Source: Alistipes sp. CAG:268 (GTDB lineage Bacteria; Bacteroidota; Bacteroidia; Bacteroidales; Rikenellaceae). Taken from it: a DNA stretch of 7,308 bases. Shown piece after piece: positions 1 to 6,410 of the stretch. The stretch covers positions 30,471 to 37,778 of the forward strand of contig FR892017.1 of the NCBI GenBank assembly GCA_000434235.1, in the 5' to 3' direction. The position numbers were made by a program, and so were the translations under genes. The notes under the pieces were generated by a model. The model had not been told where the DNA came from and did not search any database. It saw only the letters and a program-made list of their open reading frames with translations. The first letter of the stretch is position 1; each line of letters begins with the position of its first letter.

Positions 1-66
1 GCCCGGGCCGATCTGGATCGTGCGACCGCGGAGGCTGCCGCCGGGGAGGAACCGAAAGGCGCCTGA
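1..66 (+). CDS. C-terminal tail of an upstream gene (partial, unidentified)
   Basis: Frame 1 is open from the window edge to a TGA at 64-66 and would encode a 21-residue tail, rich in Ala and Glu, that ends EEPKGA. Nearly all codons end in G or C, as in the genes further along, and a strong rho-independent terminator begins 24 bp after the stop. Both points fit the natural end of a + strand gene. The tail is too short and too low in complexity to identify a family. The other two + frames are also open here, so the call rests on the stop-then-terminator arrangement and codon use. Confidence 0.42.
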   Translation, partial: ARADLDRATAEAAAGEEPKGA

Positions 67-89
67 CGCGCGCGTCGTATATATCAGGA

Positions 90-131
90 GAGAGCCCGGT
101 GCTGCCGCATGCAGCACCGGGCTCTCCTTTT
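90..131 (+). terminator. Rho-independent terminator of the upstream gene
   Basis: A perfect 16-bp inverted repeat has arms at 90-105 and 111-126 and a 5-nt loop (CGCAT). It is followed, after one C, by TTTT at 128-131. The U-tract lies on the + side, so it should stop transcripts from the gene ending at 66. The nitroreductase ends convergently at 152. On the - strand the hairpin is not followed by a T-run, so it would be a weaker stop in that direction. Confidence 0.85.
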
Positions 132-151
132 CCGGTTCCGGCGGTCGGGGC

Positions 152-679
152 TTACTTCTGTCCGAAGCGCTCGTGGAAGACCGTCTCGGCAAGCGGCTTG
201 CGCAGCTCGGCGTGGCGTTCGGGCGAGGCGGGTTCGCCGGCGCCGTAGCCCACGAGCAGGATGTTCACCGGCTCGATGCCCTCGGGCAGCGCGAACTCCT
301 CGCGGACGGCTTCGGGCTTGAACATGCAGATCCACAGCGTGTCGAGCCCGAGCGATGCGGCCGCCAGCATCATGTGGTCGGTGACGATCGAGGCGTCGAT
401 GTCGCCGATCTTCTTGCCGTCGTACTTGCGGGTCCAGACCTCGTTCGTGTCGGCGCAGACGATGATGGCGAGCGGAGCCCCGAAGTCACGCGTGCAGCGT
501 GCCAGGCGCTCCATGCCTTCCGCCGATTCGACGACGACAAGGCGCTGCGGCTGGCGGTTGGCGCCCGTCGGGGCCACACGGCCCGCCTCGAGGATGGCTG
601 CGATCTTTTCGGGTTCCACTTTCCGTTGCTGGTAGCTGCGGCAGGCATACCGCTTTTTGGCCAAAGAGAGAAAATCCAT
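152..679 (-). CDS. Nitroreductase family protein (FMN-dependent NAD(P)H oxidoreductase)
   Basis: A 175-residue protein of the small nitroreductase family: cytosolic, normally homodimeric flavoproteins that pass electrons from NAD(P)H through FMN to nitroaromatics, quinones or other acceptors. Visible signatures are the N-terminal FMN-phosphate contact region RYACRSY (10-16), the APTGANRQPQ segment (36-45), the helix DIDASIVTDHMMLAAASLGLD (93-113), and the C-terminal GYGAGEP...RKPL pattern (144-163). The length is typical of the compact members. ATG at 679 was chosen because homology begins at MDFLSLAKKRY. The in-frame extension to 799 would run back through the promoter and palindrome and reads as unrelated sequence. 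The gene is divergent from htpG and has its own promoter (705-736). The physiological substrate cannot be told from sequence. Confidence 0.93.
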   Translation of the reverse strand: MDFLSLAKKRYACRSYQQRKVEPEKIAAILEAGRVAPTGANRQPQRLVVVESAEGMERLARCTRDFGAPLAIIVCADTNEVWTRKYDGKKIGDIDASIVTDHMMLAAASLGLDTLWICMFKPEAVREEFALPEGIEPVNILLVGYGAGEPASPERHAELRKPLAETVFHERFGQK

Positions 680-704
680 AGTCTTGGTGTTCTGATGTGA
701 TGTG

Positions 705-736
705 CGAAGATACGCAAAAAACACGCCCCGGCCAAA
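705..736 (-). promoter_or_regulatory. Bacteroidetes-type promoter for the nitroreductase
   Basis: Read on the - strand, TTTG (733-736) is followed after 20 bp by TATCTTCG (705-712). The known Bacteroidetes housekeeping consensus is TTTG at -33, about 19 bp, then TAnnTTTG at -7, so this is a match with one mismatch in the -7 box. Transcription would start around 698, leaving a leader of about 19 nt before ATG 679. This supports the chosen start codon. Confidence 0.68.
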
Positions 737-753
737 TCCCCGGCGGCACAGTC

Positions 754-771
754 TGTCAGTCGCGACTGACA
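754..771. promoter_or_regulatory. Perfect 18-bp palindrome, candidate operator in the nitroreductase/htpG divergent region
   Basis: TGTCAGTCGCGACTGACA is an uninterrupted perfect palindrome, the form expected for a site bound by a dimeric regulator. It lies between two divergent genes, 17 bp upstream of the nitroreductase -33 box and 20 bp upstream of the sigma-54-like element facing htpG. A related half site, TGGCAG, follows at 775-780. It is not followed by a T-run on either strand and sits upstream of both genes, so a terminator role is unlikely. The cognate protein is unknown. Confidence 0.6.
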
Positions 772-791
772 AAGTGGCAGAAAACGGCGGC

Positions 792-807
792 TGGCACACC
801 GTTTGTT
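792..807 (+). promoter_or_regulatory. Sigma-54-like -24/-12 promoter candidate for htpG
   Basis: TGGCAC (792-797), 5 bp, then TTGTT (803-807) resembles the RpoN consensus TGGCAC-N5-TTGCW. There is one mismatch, GT instead of GC at -12, and the 10-bp gap between the invariant dinucleotides is correct. A start near 818 would leave a leader of about 35 nt before ATG 853. No Bacteroidetes TTTG/TAnnTTTG pair at proper spacing is seen on the + strand between 772 and 852, which makes an alternative sigma factor more plausible. A chance match is possible. Confidence 0.45.
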
Positions 808-852
808 GGATACGGGGGTACCTGAAACAGATAAAAACAACACGATAACGCT

Positions 853-2913
853 ATGAAAAACGGAAAAATCGGAGTGACTACGGAGAACATCTTCCCCGTG
901 ATCAAGAAATTCCTCTATTCGGAGCATGAAATCTTCCTGCGTGAGCTCATCTCGAACGCCGTCGATGCGACGCAGAAGCTCAAGACCCTCTCGTCGATGG
1001 GCGAGGTGAAGGGCGAGCTGGGCGACCTGACGATCCACGTTGCCGTGGACAAGGCGCAGAAGACGCTGACGGTGACCGACCGCGGCATCGGCATGACGGC
1101 CGAAGAGGTGGACAAGTACATCAACCAGATCGCCTTCTCGGGAGCCGAGGAGTTCATGGAGAAGTACAAGAACCAGGCAATCATCGGCCACTTCGGACTG
1201 GGCTTCTATTCGGCTTTCATGGTGGCCGACCGGGTGGAGATCTTCACCCGCTCGTGGCGCGAGGGCGCGAAGACCGTGCACTGGAGCTGCACCGGGTCGC
1301 CCGAGTTCGAGATGGAGGAGACCGGCGAAGAGCGCGACCGCGGCACGACGATCGTCCTGCATCTGTCGGAGGATGCCCTGGAGTATGCCGAGGAGTCGCG
1401 CATCGAGGAGCTGCTCAAGAAGTACTGCCGTTTCCTGCCCGTGCCCATCGCCTTCGGCAAGGTCAAGGAGTGGAAGGACGGCAAGTATGTCGATACCGAT
1501 AAGGACAACATCATCAACAACGTCGATCCGCTCTGGACGCGCAAGCCGACCGAGATCACCGAGGAGCAGTACAAGGAGTTCTACCGCGAGCTCTACCCGA
1601 TGAGCGACGATCCCCTCTTCTCGATCCACCTCAATATCGACTACCCGTTCCACCTGACCGGCATCCTCTACTTCCCGAAGATCCACAACAACTTCGAGAT
1701 CCAGAAGAACCGCATCCAGCTCTACTCGAACCAGGTCTTCGTTACGGATCAGGTCGAGGGCATCGTGCCGGAGTACCTCACGCTGCTGCACGGCGTGATC
1801 GACTCCCCGGACATCCCGCTCAACGTCTCGCGAAGCTACCTGCAGAGCGACTCGAACGTCCGAAAGATCTCGAGTTACATCACGCGCAAGGTGGCCGACC
1901 GTCTGCAGGAGCTCTTCAATACCATGCGGTCCGACTACGAGTCGAAGTGGGACGATCTGAAGATCTTCATCCAGTACGGCATCCTGACCGACGAGAAGTT
2001 TGCCGAGAAAGCCCCGGACTTCATGCTCTGGAAGAACGTCGAAGGCAAGTACTTCACGCCCAAGGAGTATACCGAGAAGGTCAAGGAGGCGCAGACCGAC
2101 AAGAACAAGACCGTCGTATTCCTCTACGTGGACGATCCCGAGGAGAAGTACACTTCGCTCGAAGCCGCGAAGGCCAAGGGTTACGACGTGCTGTGGATGG
2201 ACGGACAGCTCGACAGCCACTACATCAACTGGTATGAGTCGAAGAACAAGGATACGCGCTTCGTGCGGGTGGACAGCGACGTCATCGACAAGCTGATCCA
2301 GAAGGAGGAGCAGATCAAGATGTCGCTCACCGAGGCCCAGCAGGAGCTGCTGACGCCGGTCTTCGAGAGCCAGATGCCCAAGGATGAGAAGATCGACTAC
2401 CACATCTCGTTCGAGGCCATGTCGCCCGACGAGGCGCCGGTGGTCATCACGCAGAACGAGTTCATGCGCCGTATGAAGGAGATGGCCGCCATGGGCGGCG
2501 GGGGCATGAGCCAGTTCTACGGACAGATGCCCGACCACTTCACGATCGCCGTGAACGGCAACCACCCGATCGTCATCGACATCCTTTCGGACGTGGAGAA
2601 GGCCTACGGCGACAAGCTGAAGACCACGACCAAGAAGATCGATGCCGCGGTGGCCGAGGAGAAGCGCTTCGAGGAGACCGTCCGGAGCAAGAAGGAGGAG
2701 GAGCTTACGGCCGAGGAGAAGTCGATGCGCGAGGAGCTGTCGAAGAAGGTCGTGACGCTGCGCGACGAGCGCAACGAGCGGCTGCGCGAGATCGGTTCGG
2801 AAAACAAACTCGTCAAACAGATCATCGACCTGGCATTGCTGACAAACGGCATGCTGAAGGGCAAGAACCTGACGGATTTCATCCAGCGGTCGATCTCGCT
2901 CATCGAGAAATAG
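853..2913 (+). CDS. htpG: Molecular chaperone HtpG (bacterial Hsp90)
   Basis: A 686-residue cytosolic ATP-dependent homodimeric chaperone that remodels client proteins, usually with DnaK. The N-terminal GHKL ATPase domain (about 1-215) shows the general-base Glu31 in ELISNAVDA, the adenine-binding DRGIGM (76-81), GHFGLGF in the ATP lid (112-118) and GTTIVL (164-169). The middle domain carries LNIDYPFHLTGILYFPK (260-276), IQLYSNQVFVTD (288-299) and the ATP-sensing Arg327 in PLNVSRSYLQ. The C-terminal dimerisation domain starts near 505 and ends in ALLTNGMLKGKNLTDFIQRSISLI. It is longer than E. coli HtpG (624) mainly through a Lys/Glu-rich stretch at about 590-650, a trait shared with Bacteroides HtpG. 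The start ATG follows an A-rich leader without Shine-Dalgarno. Transcribed alone: divergent from the nitroreductase and closed by its own terminator. The upstream palindrome and -24/-12 element suggest stress control. Confidence 0.98.
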   Translation: MKNGKIGVTTENIFPVIKKFLYSEHEIFLRELISNAVDATQKLKTLSSMGEVKGELGDLTIHVAVDKAQKTLTVTDRGIGMTAEEVDKYINQIAFSGAEEFMEKYKNQAIIGHFGLGFYSAFMVADRVEIFTRSWREGAKTVHWSCTGSPEFEMEETGEERDRGTTIVLHLSEDALEYAEESRIEELLKKYCRFLPVPIAFGKVKEWKDGKYVDTDKDNIINNVDPLWTRKPTEITEEQYKEFYRELYPMSDDPLFSIHLNIDYPFHLTGILYFPKIHNNFEIQKNRIQLYSNQVFVTDQVEGIVPEYLTLLHGVIDSPDIPLNVSRSYLQSDSNVRKISSYITRKVADRLQELFNTMRSDYESKWDDLKIFIQYGILTDEKFAEKAPDFMLWKNVEGKYFTPKEYTEKVKEAQTDKNKTVVFLYVDDPEEKYTSLEAAKAKGYDVLWMDGQLDSHYINWYESKNKDTRFVRVDSDVIDKLIQKEEQIKMSLTEAQQELLTPVFESQMPKDEKIDYHISFEAMSPDEAPVVITQNEFMRRMKEMAAMGGGGMSQFYGQMPDHFTIAVNGNHPIVIDILSDVEKAYGDKLKTTTKKIDAAVAEEKRFEETVRSKKEEELTAEEKSMREELSKKVVTLRDERNERLREIGSENKLVKQIIDLALLTNGMLKGKNLTDFIQRSISLIEK

Positions 2914-2930
2914 CCGTTGTCCCTGTATCG

Positions 2931-2968
2931 AAGGGGTCGGCACCCAAGTGGGTGCCGGCCCTTTTTTT
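2931..2968 (+). terminator. Rho-independent terminator of htpG
   Basis: Twelve-base arms at 2934-2945 and 2950-2961 pair with a single G-T wobble around an AAGT loop, and are followed by seven T residues (2962-2968). A residues at 2931-2932 can extend the stem with the T-run. It begins 17 bp after the htpG stop, so htpG and the glycan genes downstream are separate transcription units. Confidence 0.93.
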
Positions 2969-3306
2969 GCGAGATGTCGGCGCATTTGTAGGAGAAACGG
3001 GCGGATTTCGCGGACCCCCTGCTCTGCTTTGCATGCCGGCTGTTGCCGGGGCTTCCGCCGGCCATTTTCCCCGTTCGGGAACGGGATTCTCCGGCCGGAT
3101 CGGTCGTATCCGAGCCGTTTTGCCGCATGGCATGTGTCCGGATGCGGGAGCGTGCGGGCCGGCGGGTGTAGGGAGGTGCGGAACGGCTGTGTGCGAAGGA
3201 ACGGATTTTGCTTTTTGGGGCATCGTGCCGCCGTCGGGAGCGTGCGCGTGGAGCCTCCGCGCGTTCCCCTTCCGTCCGCGGCTCCGTTAAAGTGTGCCTT
3301 AAACAG
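2969..3306. other. 338-bp spacer with inverted repeats; likely promoter/leader of the glycan operon
   Basis: No convincing gene is seen. Open frames on both strands have compositions unlike real proteins and either begin inside the htpG terminator or overlap it. The stretch should hold the promoter and 5' leader of the glycan operon, but no clean TTTG/TAnnTTTG pair was found. Inverted repeats are present. CCCGTTC and GAACGGG (3070-3085) are nested inside CCGGCC (3058-3063) and GGCCGG (3093-3098). A second hairpin, CGCGTGGA-GCC-TCCGCGCG, lies at about 3244-3262. None is followed by a T-run, so they are not ordinary terminators. The last 20 bp before ATG 3307 are A/T-richer, as usual for start regions in this group. 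Confidence 0.5.
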
Positions 3307-5265
3307 ATGATCGAACGTTTCTTAGCCCGCTTTCGCGTCGGGGAGTACTTCTCCTCGCGCTATGTCCCCTCATGGTCGGTGCTGGCCCTCGACACGGTGG
3401 TGTCGGTCGGAGCCTCGTTCTTCGCACTGCTTGTGCTGCGCGCGTTGCTGCCCTCGCCGATGCTCACGGCACCGCGTGCCGTGGCGCTTCTTGCGGCTTC
3501 GGCGCTCTTCAGCCTTGTGTCGTTCGGGGTGTTCCGCACGTTCCGCTCGGTGATCCGCCATTCGACGCTGCGCGGGGTGTGGAAACTCGTTGCGGCCGTG
3601 TTGCTGAAGGACAGCCTGCTCTACCTTTTTGTCTCGCTGTTGCTAGGCGACGGCATCCTGCCTCCGAAGACCGCTGCCGCGGGTTTCCTGCTCGATGGAT
3701 TGCTTACGCTTTTCCTGCTGCTGGCCGTGCGGCTCACGATGCTGGTCCTCTATGACCTTGTGCAGCGGCGGGCCGATGGCGGCGGCAATGCGCTTCGGAC
3801 GCTCGTTTACGGCACCGGCGACAAGGAGATCGCCCTCGCGGTGCGCCTGCAGCATTCGCCCCACTACCGTATTGCGGGCTTTCTGACCTATGGGCGGCAG
3901 CTCAAGCGCTATACGATCGCCGAGCGGCCGGTCTGCTATTTCGAGAACCGGGCGAGCATCGCCTATCTGGTGGGCAAGCGGGGCATCGACGCCGTGTTGT
4001 TTTCGTCGCCGGCCGCGGCCCGCGACGAACGCGAACGGCTGGTGAAATACTGCACCGAGGCGGGGGTCCGCGTGCTTGTGGCTCCGCCGATCGACGAGGT
4101 GACCGACGGCCGGCTGATGAAGCAGGTCGTGCGCGAGATCCGCATCGAGGACCTGCTGGGCCGTCCCGAGATCCGCATCTCGCTCGACGAGATCCGCGAA
4201 GGGGTACGCGGACGGACGATTCTCGTCACGGGCGCTGCCGGCTCGATCGGTTCGGAGCTGTGCCGCCAGCTGGCCGGCTTCGGCGTGGGGCGGCTCGTGC
4301 TCTTCGACAATGCCGAGACGCCGATGCACAACATCCGCCTCGAACTCGAGGAGCGCCATCCCGGTCTGACCTTCACCCCGGTGATCGGCGATGTCCGCAT
4401 GCCCGAGCGGCTCAACCACGCATTTGCGACCTACCGTCCGCAGATCGTCTTCCACGCTGCGGCCTACAAGCACGTGCCGCTCATGGAGGAGAATCCCTGC
4501 GAGGCGGTGCTGGCCAACGTCGCCGGAACGCGCAATGTCGCCGACCTCTGCCTGCGTTACGGCGTGGAGAAGATGGTGATGATCTCGACCGACAAGGCCG
4601 TGAACCCGACCAATGTGATGGGGGCCTCGAAGCGCATGGCCGAGATCTATGTCCAGTCGCTCGGACAGGCCATCCGCCGCGGGCGGGTCGGCGGGTGTAC
4701 GCAGTTTGTCACGACGCGCTTCGGCAACGTCCTGGGGTCGAACGGCTCGGTCATCCCCCGTTTCCGCGAACAGATCGAGCGGGGCGGCCCGGTGACGGTC
4801 ACGCACCCCGCCATCACGCGCTTCTTCATGACCATTCCCGAGGCCTGCCGGCTGGTGATGGAGGCGGCGACGATCTCCTCGGGCAATGAGATCTTCGTCT
4901 TCGACATGGGCGAGTCGGTACGCATTGCCGACCTGGCGCGCCGGATGATCGAGCTGGCCGGATTCCGCCCCGGCGAGGAGATCCAGATCGCCTACACCGG
5001 CCTGCGGCCCGGGGAGAAGCTCTACGAGGAGGTGCTTTCGACGCGCGAGAACACCAAGCCCACGACCCACGAGAAGATCCGTGTGGCGTGCGTGCGCGAG
5101 TACGACTACTTCGAGGCCCGTGCTGCGGTCGAGGAGCTCGAGCGGCTGGCCCGCCGGGTCGATGTGGCCGCCACGGTGCGTCTGCTCAAACTCACGATTC
5201 CCGAATACAAGTCGCGCAACTCCGCCTTCGAAGAGTTCGACCGAACACCTGTCGCCGCGCAATGA
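3307..5265 (+). CDS. Membrane-bound nucleotide-sugar 4,6-dehydratase (WbpM/CapD/FlaA1-like)
   Basis: A 652-residue inner-membrane enzyme. Relatives convert UDP-GlcNAc to 4-keto-6-deoxy sugars that feed into QuiNAc, FucNAc, bacillosamine-type or similar glycan units. Four hydrophobic helices (about 22-48, 57-77, 91-114, 122-150) precede a Rossmann-like CoA_binding_3-type domain (about 160-290) and the catalytic SDR domain (about 300-590). Motifs: NAD-binding TGAAGSIG (308-315), YKHVPLMEENP (387-397), STDKAVNPTNVMGASK with Ser427, Met438 and Lys442, RFGNVLGSNGSV (471-482), and GLRPGEKLYEE (565-575). Met replaces the usual SDR Tyr, as in WbpM-type long dehydratases. ATG 3307 was chosen because the hydrophobic N-terminus follows naturally. 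An in-frame TTG at 3208 would add 33 Arg-rich residues unlike the family. The stop overlaps the next start (ATGA), so it leads an operon. Exact product stereochemistry is not decidable here. Confidence 0.94.
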   Translation: MIERFLARFRVGEYFSSRYVPSWSVLALDTVVSVGASFFALLVLRALLPSPMLTAPRAVALLAASALFSLVSFGVFRTFRSVIRHSTLRGVWKLVAAVLLKDSLLYLFVSLLLGDGILPPKTAAAGFLLDGLLTLFLLLAVRLTMLVLYDLVQRRADGGGNALRTLVYGTGDKEIALAVRLQHSPHYRIAGFLTYGRQLKRYTIAERPVCYFENRASIAYLVGKRGIDAVLFSSPAAARDERERLVKYCTEAGVRVLVAPPIDEVTDGRLMKQVVREIRIEDLLGRPEIRISLDEIREGVRGRTILVTGAAGSIGSELCRQLAGFGVGRLVLFDNAETPMHNIRLELEERHPGLTFTPVIGDVRMPERLNHAFATYRPQIVFHAAAYKHVPLMEENPCEAVLANVAGTRNVADLCLRYGVEKMVMISTDKAVNPTNVMGASKRMAEIYVQSLGQAIRRGRVGGCTQFVTTRFGNVLGSNGSVIPRFREQIERGGPVTVTHPAITRFFMTIPEACRLVMEAATISSGNEIFVFDMGESVRIADLARRMIELAGFRPGEEIQIAYTGLRPGEKLYEEVLSTRENTKPTTHEKIRVACVREYDYFEARAAVEELERLARRVDVAATVRLLKLTIPEYKSRNSAFEEFDRTPVAAQ

Positions 5266-6410
5266 AGATATCGGTCATCACCTGCCATTGTCCGCACAAC
5301 TACGGAGCCGTGCTGCAGGCTGTCGGCCTGCAGCGCTGGCTGCTGGGCCGGGGTGTCGATGCCGAGGTGATCGACTACCGGCCCGACTCCCTCCTCCGCC
5401 GCCCGCGGCCCGCCTACCTCGTCCGCTGCCAGCGCCTGGGCTATGTCGGCGATGCGCACCTGGGGCGCAATCCGCTGCTGCGGCTGCTCTACCTGGCCGC
5501 ATCGTTCCCCTTCCGGCTCCGGCGGCGGAGCGTCTTCGCCCGGTTTCTCCGGCGCGAGCTGCGCTGCACGCCGGAGTGCTATTCCGACTGCGATTCGCTG
5601 CGGCGCAACCCGCCCCGGGCCGACCGCTACATCTGCGGCAGCGACCAGATCTGGAATACCGACCTGCCGAACGGCCGCGACGAGGCCTACTGCCTCTCGT
5701 TCGTGGCCGATCCCGCCCGCCGCAACGCCTATGCCGCCAGCGTGGCCGTGCGCCTTGCGCGCGAGAGCGCCGGAGCGGCCTTTCTCCTTCCGCGCCTGGC
5801 GCTCTTTCACAGCCTCTCCGTGCGCGAGGATACGACCGCCGCACTCCTCTCCTCGTGGCTCGGGCGTCCGGTGCGGCAGACCGTCGATCCGGTTTTCCTG
5901 CTGCGGGCCGAGGAGTGGGACGAGATCGCCGCGCGTGATGCGCACCCGCTGCCTGCCCAACCCTACGTGCTGACCTACCCGATGGGCGACGGGCGGAGTG
6001 TCTTCCCCGTAGCCGAGGCCGTGGCGCGGGCCGCCGGACTGCCCCTCTATGCCGTCTCCTTCTCGCTCCGCCGCCATCCGGCTGTCGATCGGCAGTTCCG
6101 GGCCTCTTCGCCCGGGCGTTTCCTGCAGTTGGTCCGCGGGGCCTCGTATGTGGTGAGCAATTCGTTCCACGGCACGGCCTTCGCCCTGATCTACCGCCGC
6201 GACTTCTGGGCCTGCGGCATCCCCGGGACCGGCGACCGCATCGGGTCGCTGCTGCGGCTGGCCGGGCTGGAAAACCGTTTCGTCGCCCCGGAGGCGGACC
6301 TTTCGCCGGCCGAACTGCTCCGTCCGGTCGATTACGGCCGTGCCGTGCCGCGCCTGCAGCGGGCGGTCGCCTCATCCGAAGAGTTCCTCGAACGCATCAT
6401 CCATGGTTAA
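5262..6410 (+). CDS. Polysaccharide pyruvyltransferase family protein
   Basis: A 382-residue protein of the polysaccharide pyruvyltransferase (CsaB/WcaK-like) family. Characterised members transfer pyruvate from phosphoenolpyruvate onto sugar residues as a ketal; many members in glycan clusters remain uncharacterised. Family marks: N-terminal NYGAVLQA (13-20), GSDQIWN (126-132), SVRED (186-190), VDPVFLL (208-214), the late SNSFHGTAFAL (299-309), and RIGSLLRLAGLENR (326-339). No signal peptide is seen, which fits action on the cytosolic face. Its ATG shares ATGA with the stop of the dehydratase, indicating translational coupling. Longer in-frame starts upstream lie wholly inside the dehydratase gene and lack family similarity. 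Oddities are three cysteines spaced four apart (102, 106, 110) and a strong hairpin early in the coding sequence (5310-5336). The acceptor sugar is unknown. Confidence 0.9.
   Translation: MKISVITCHCPHNYGAVLQAVGLQRWLLGRGVDAEVIDYRPDSLLRRPRPAYLVRCQRLGYVGDAHLGRNPLLRLLYLAASFPFRLRRRSVFARFLRRELRCTPECYSDCDSLRRNPPRADRYICGSDQIWNTDLPNGRDEAYCLSFVADPARRNAYAASVAVRLARESAGAAFLLPRLALFHSLSVREDTTAALLSSWLGRPVRQTVDPVFLLRAEEWDEIAARDAHPLPAQPYVLTYPMGDGRSVFPVAEAVARAAGLPLYAVSFSLRRHPAVDRQFRASSPGRFLQLVRGASYVVSNSFHGTAFALIYRRDFWACGIPGTGDRIGSLLRLAGLENRFVAPEADLSPAELLRPVDYGRAVPRLQRAVASSEEFLERIIHG
5310..5336 (+). repeat. Intragenic hairpin near the start of the pyruvyltransferase gene
   Basis: Eleven-base arms (5310-5320 and 5326-5336, one T-G wobble) enclose a 5-nt loop, TGTCG. 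The arms encode part of VLQAVGLQ, and the CTGCAG codons on both sides create the symmetry. It lies about 50 nt inside the gene and is not followed by a T-run. It may simply reflect protein sequence and codon preference, but it would form a stable mRNA structure. Confidence 0.5.

Noticed and set aside
20..700. 226-codon + strand frame across the terminator and the nitroreductase gene
   Set aside because: It is antisense to a well-supported nitroreductase and would pass through the terminator hairpin; composition is not protein-like.
680..799. 40-residue N-terminal extension of the nitroreductase
   Set aside because: It would be encoded across the palindrome and the Bacteroidetes-type promoter, and homology begins at the ATG at 679.
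370..2985. 871-codon open frame on the - strand, opposite htpG
   Set aside because: It is antisense to htpG and overlaps the nitroreductase in another frame. Its translation is Leu/Val/Asp/His-rich and repetitive, as expected from reading strongly G/C-biased codons backwards, and it resembles no family.
2900..3223. 107-codon - strand frame over the htpG end and spacer
   Set aside because: It overlaps the htpG C-terminus and terminator in antisense and has low-complexity Pro/Arg/Ala content.
2952..3290. 112-codon + strand frame in the spacer after htpG
   Set aside because: It starts inside the htpG terminator, is rich in Gly/Pro/Arg/Cys, and ends just before the dehydratase start. No family resemblance.
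3208..3306. TTG-initiated N-terminal extension of the dehydratase
   Set aside because: The 33 extra residues are Arg/Ser-rich and unlike the family, whose members begin shortly before the first membrane helix. ATG 3307 sits after A/T-richer sequence typical of starts here.
4135..4197. Three copies of GAGATCCGC (4135, 4168, 4189)
   Set aside because: They encode Glu-Ile-Arg repeats in the linker before the catalytic domain, a segment typically rich in such residues. Spacing is irregular, and codon bias is enough to explain them.
3643..5262. 539-codon open frame on the - strand, opposite the dehydratase gene
   Set aside because: Same third-position GC artefact. The + strand gene has clear catalytic motifs throughout, and the antisense product is Arg/His/Asp-rich without recognisable domains.
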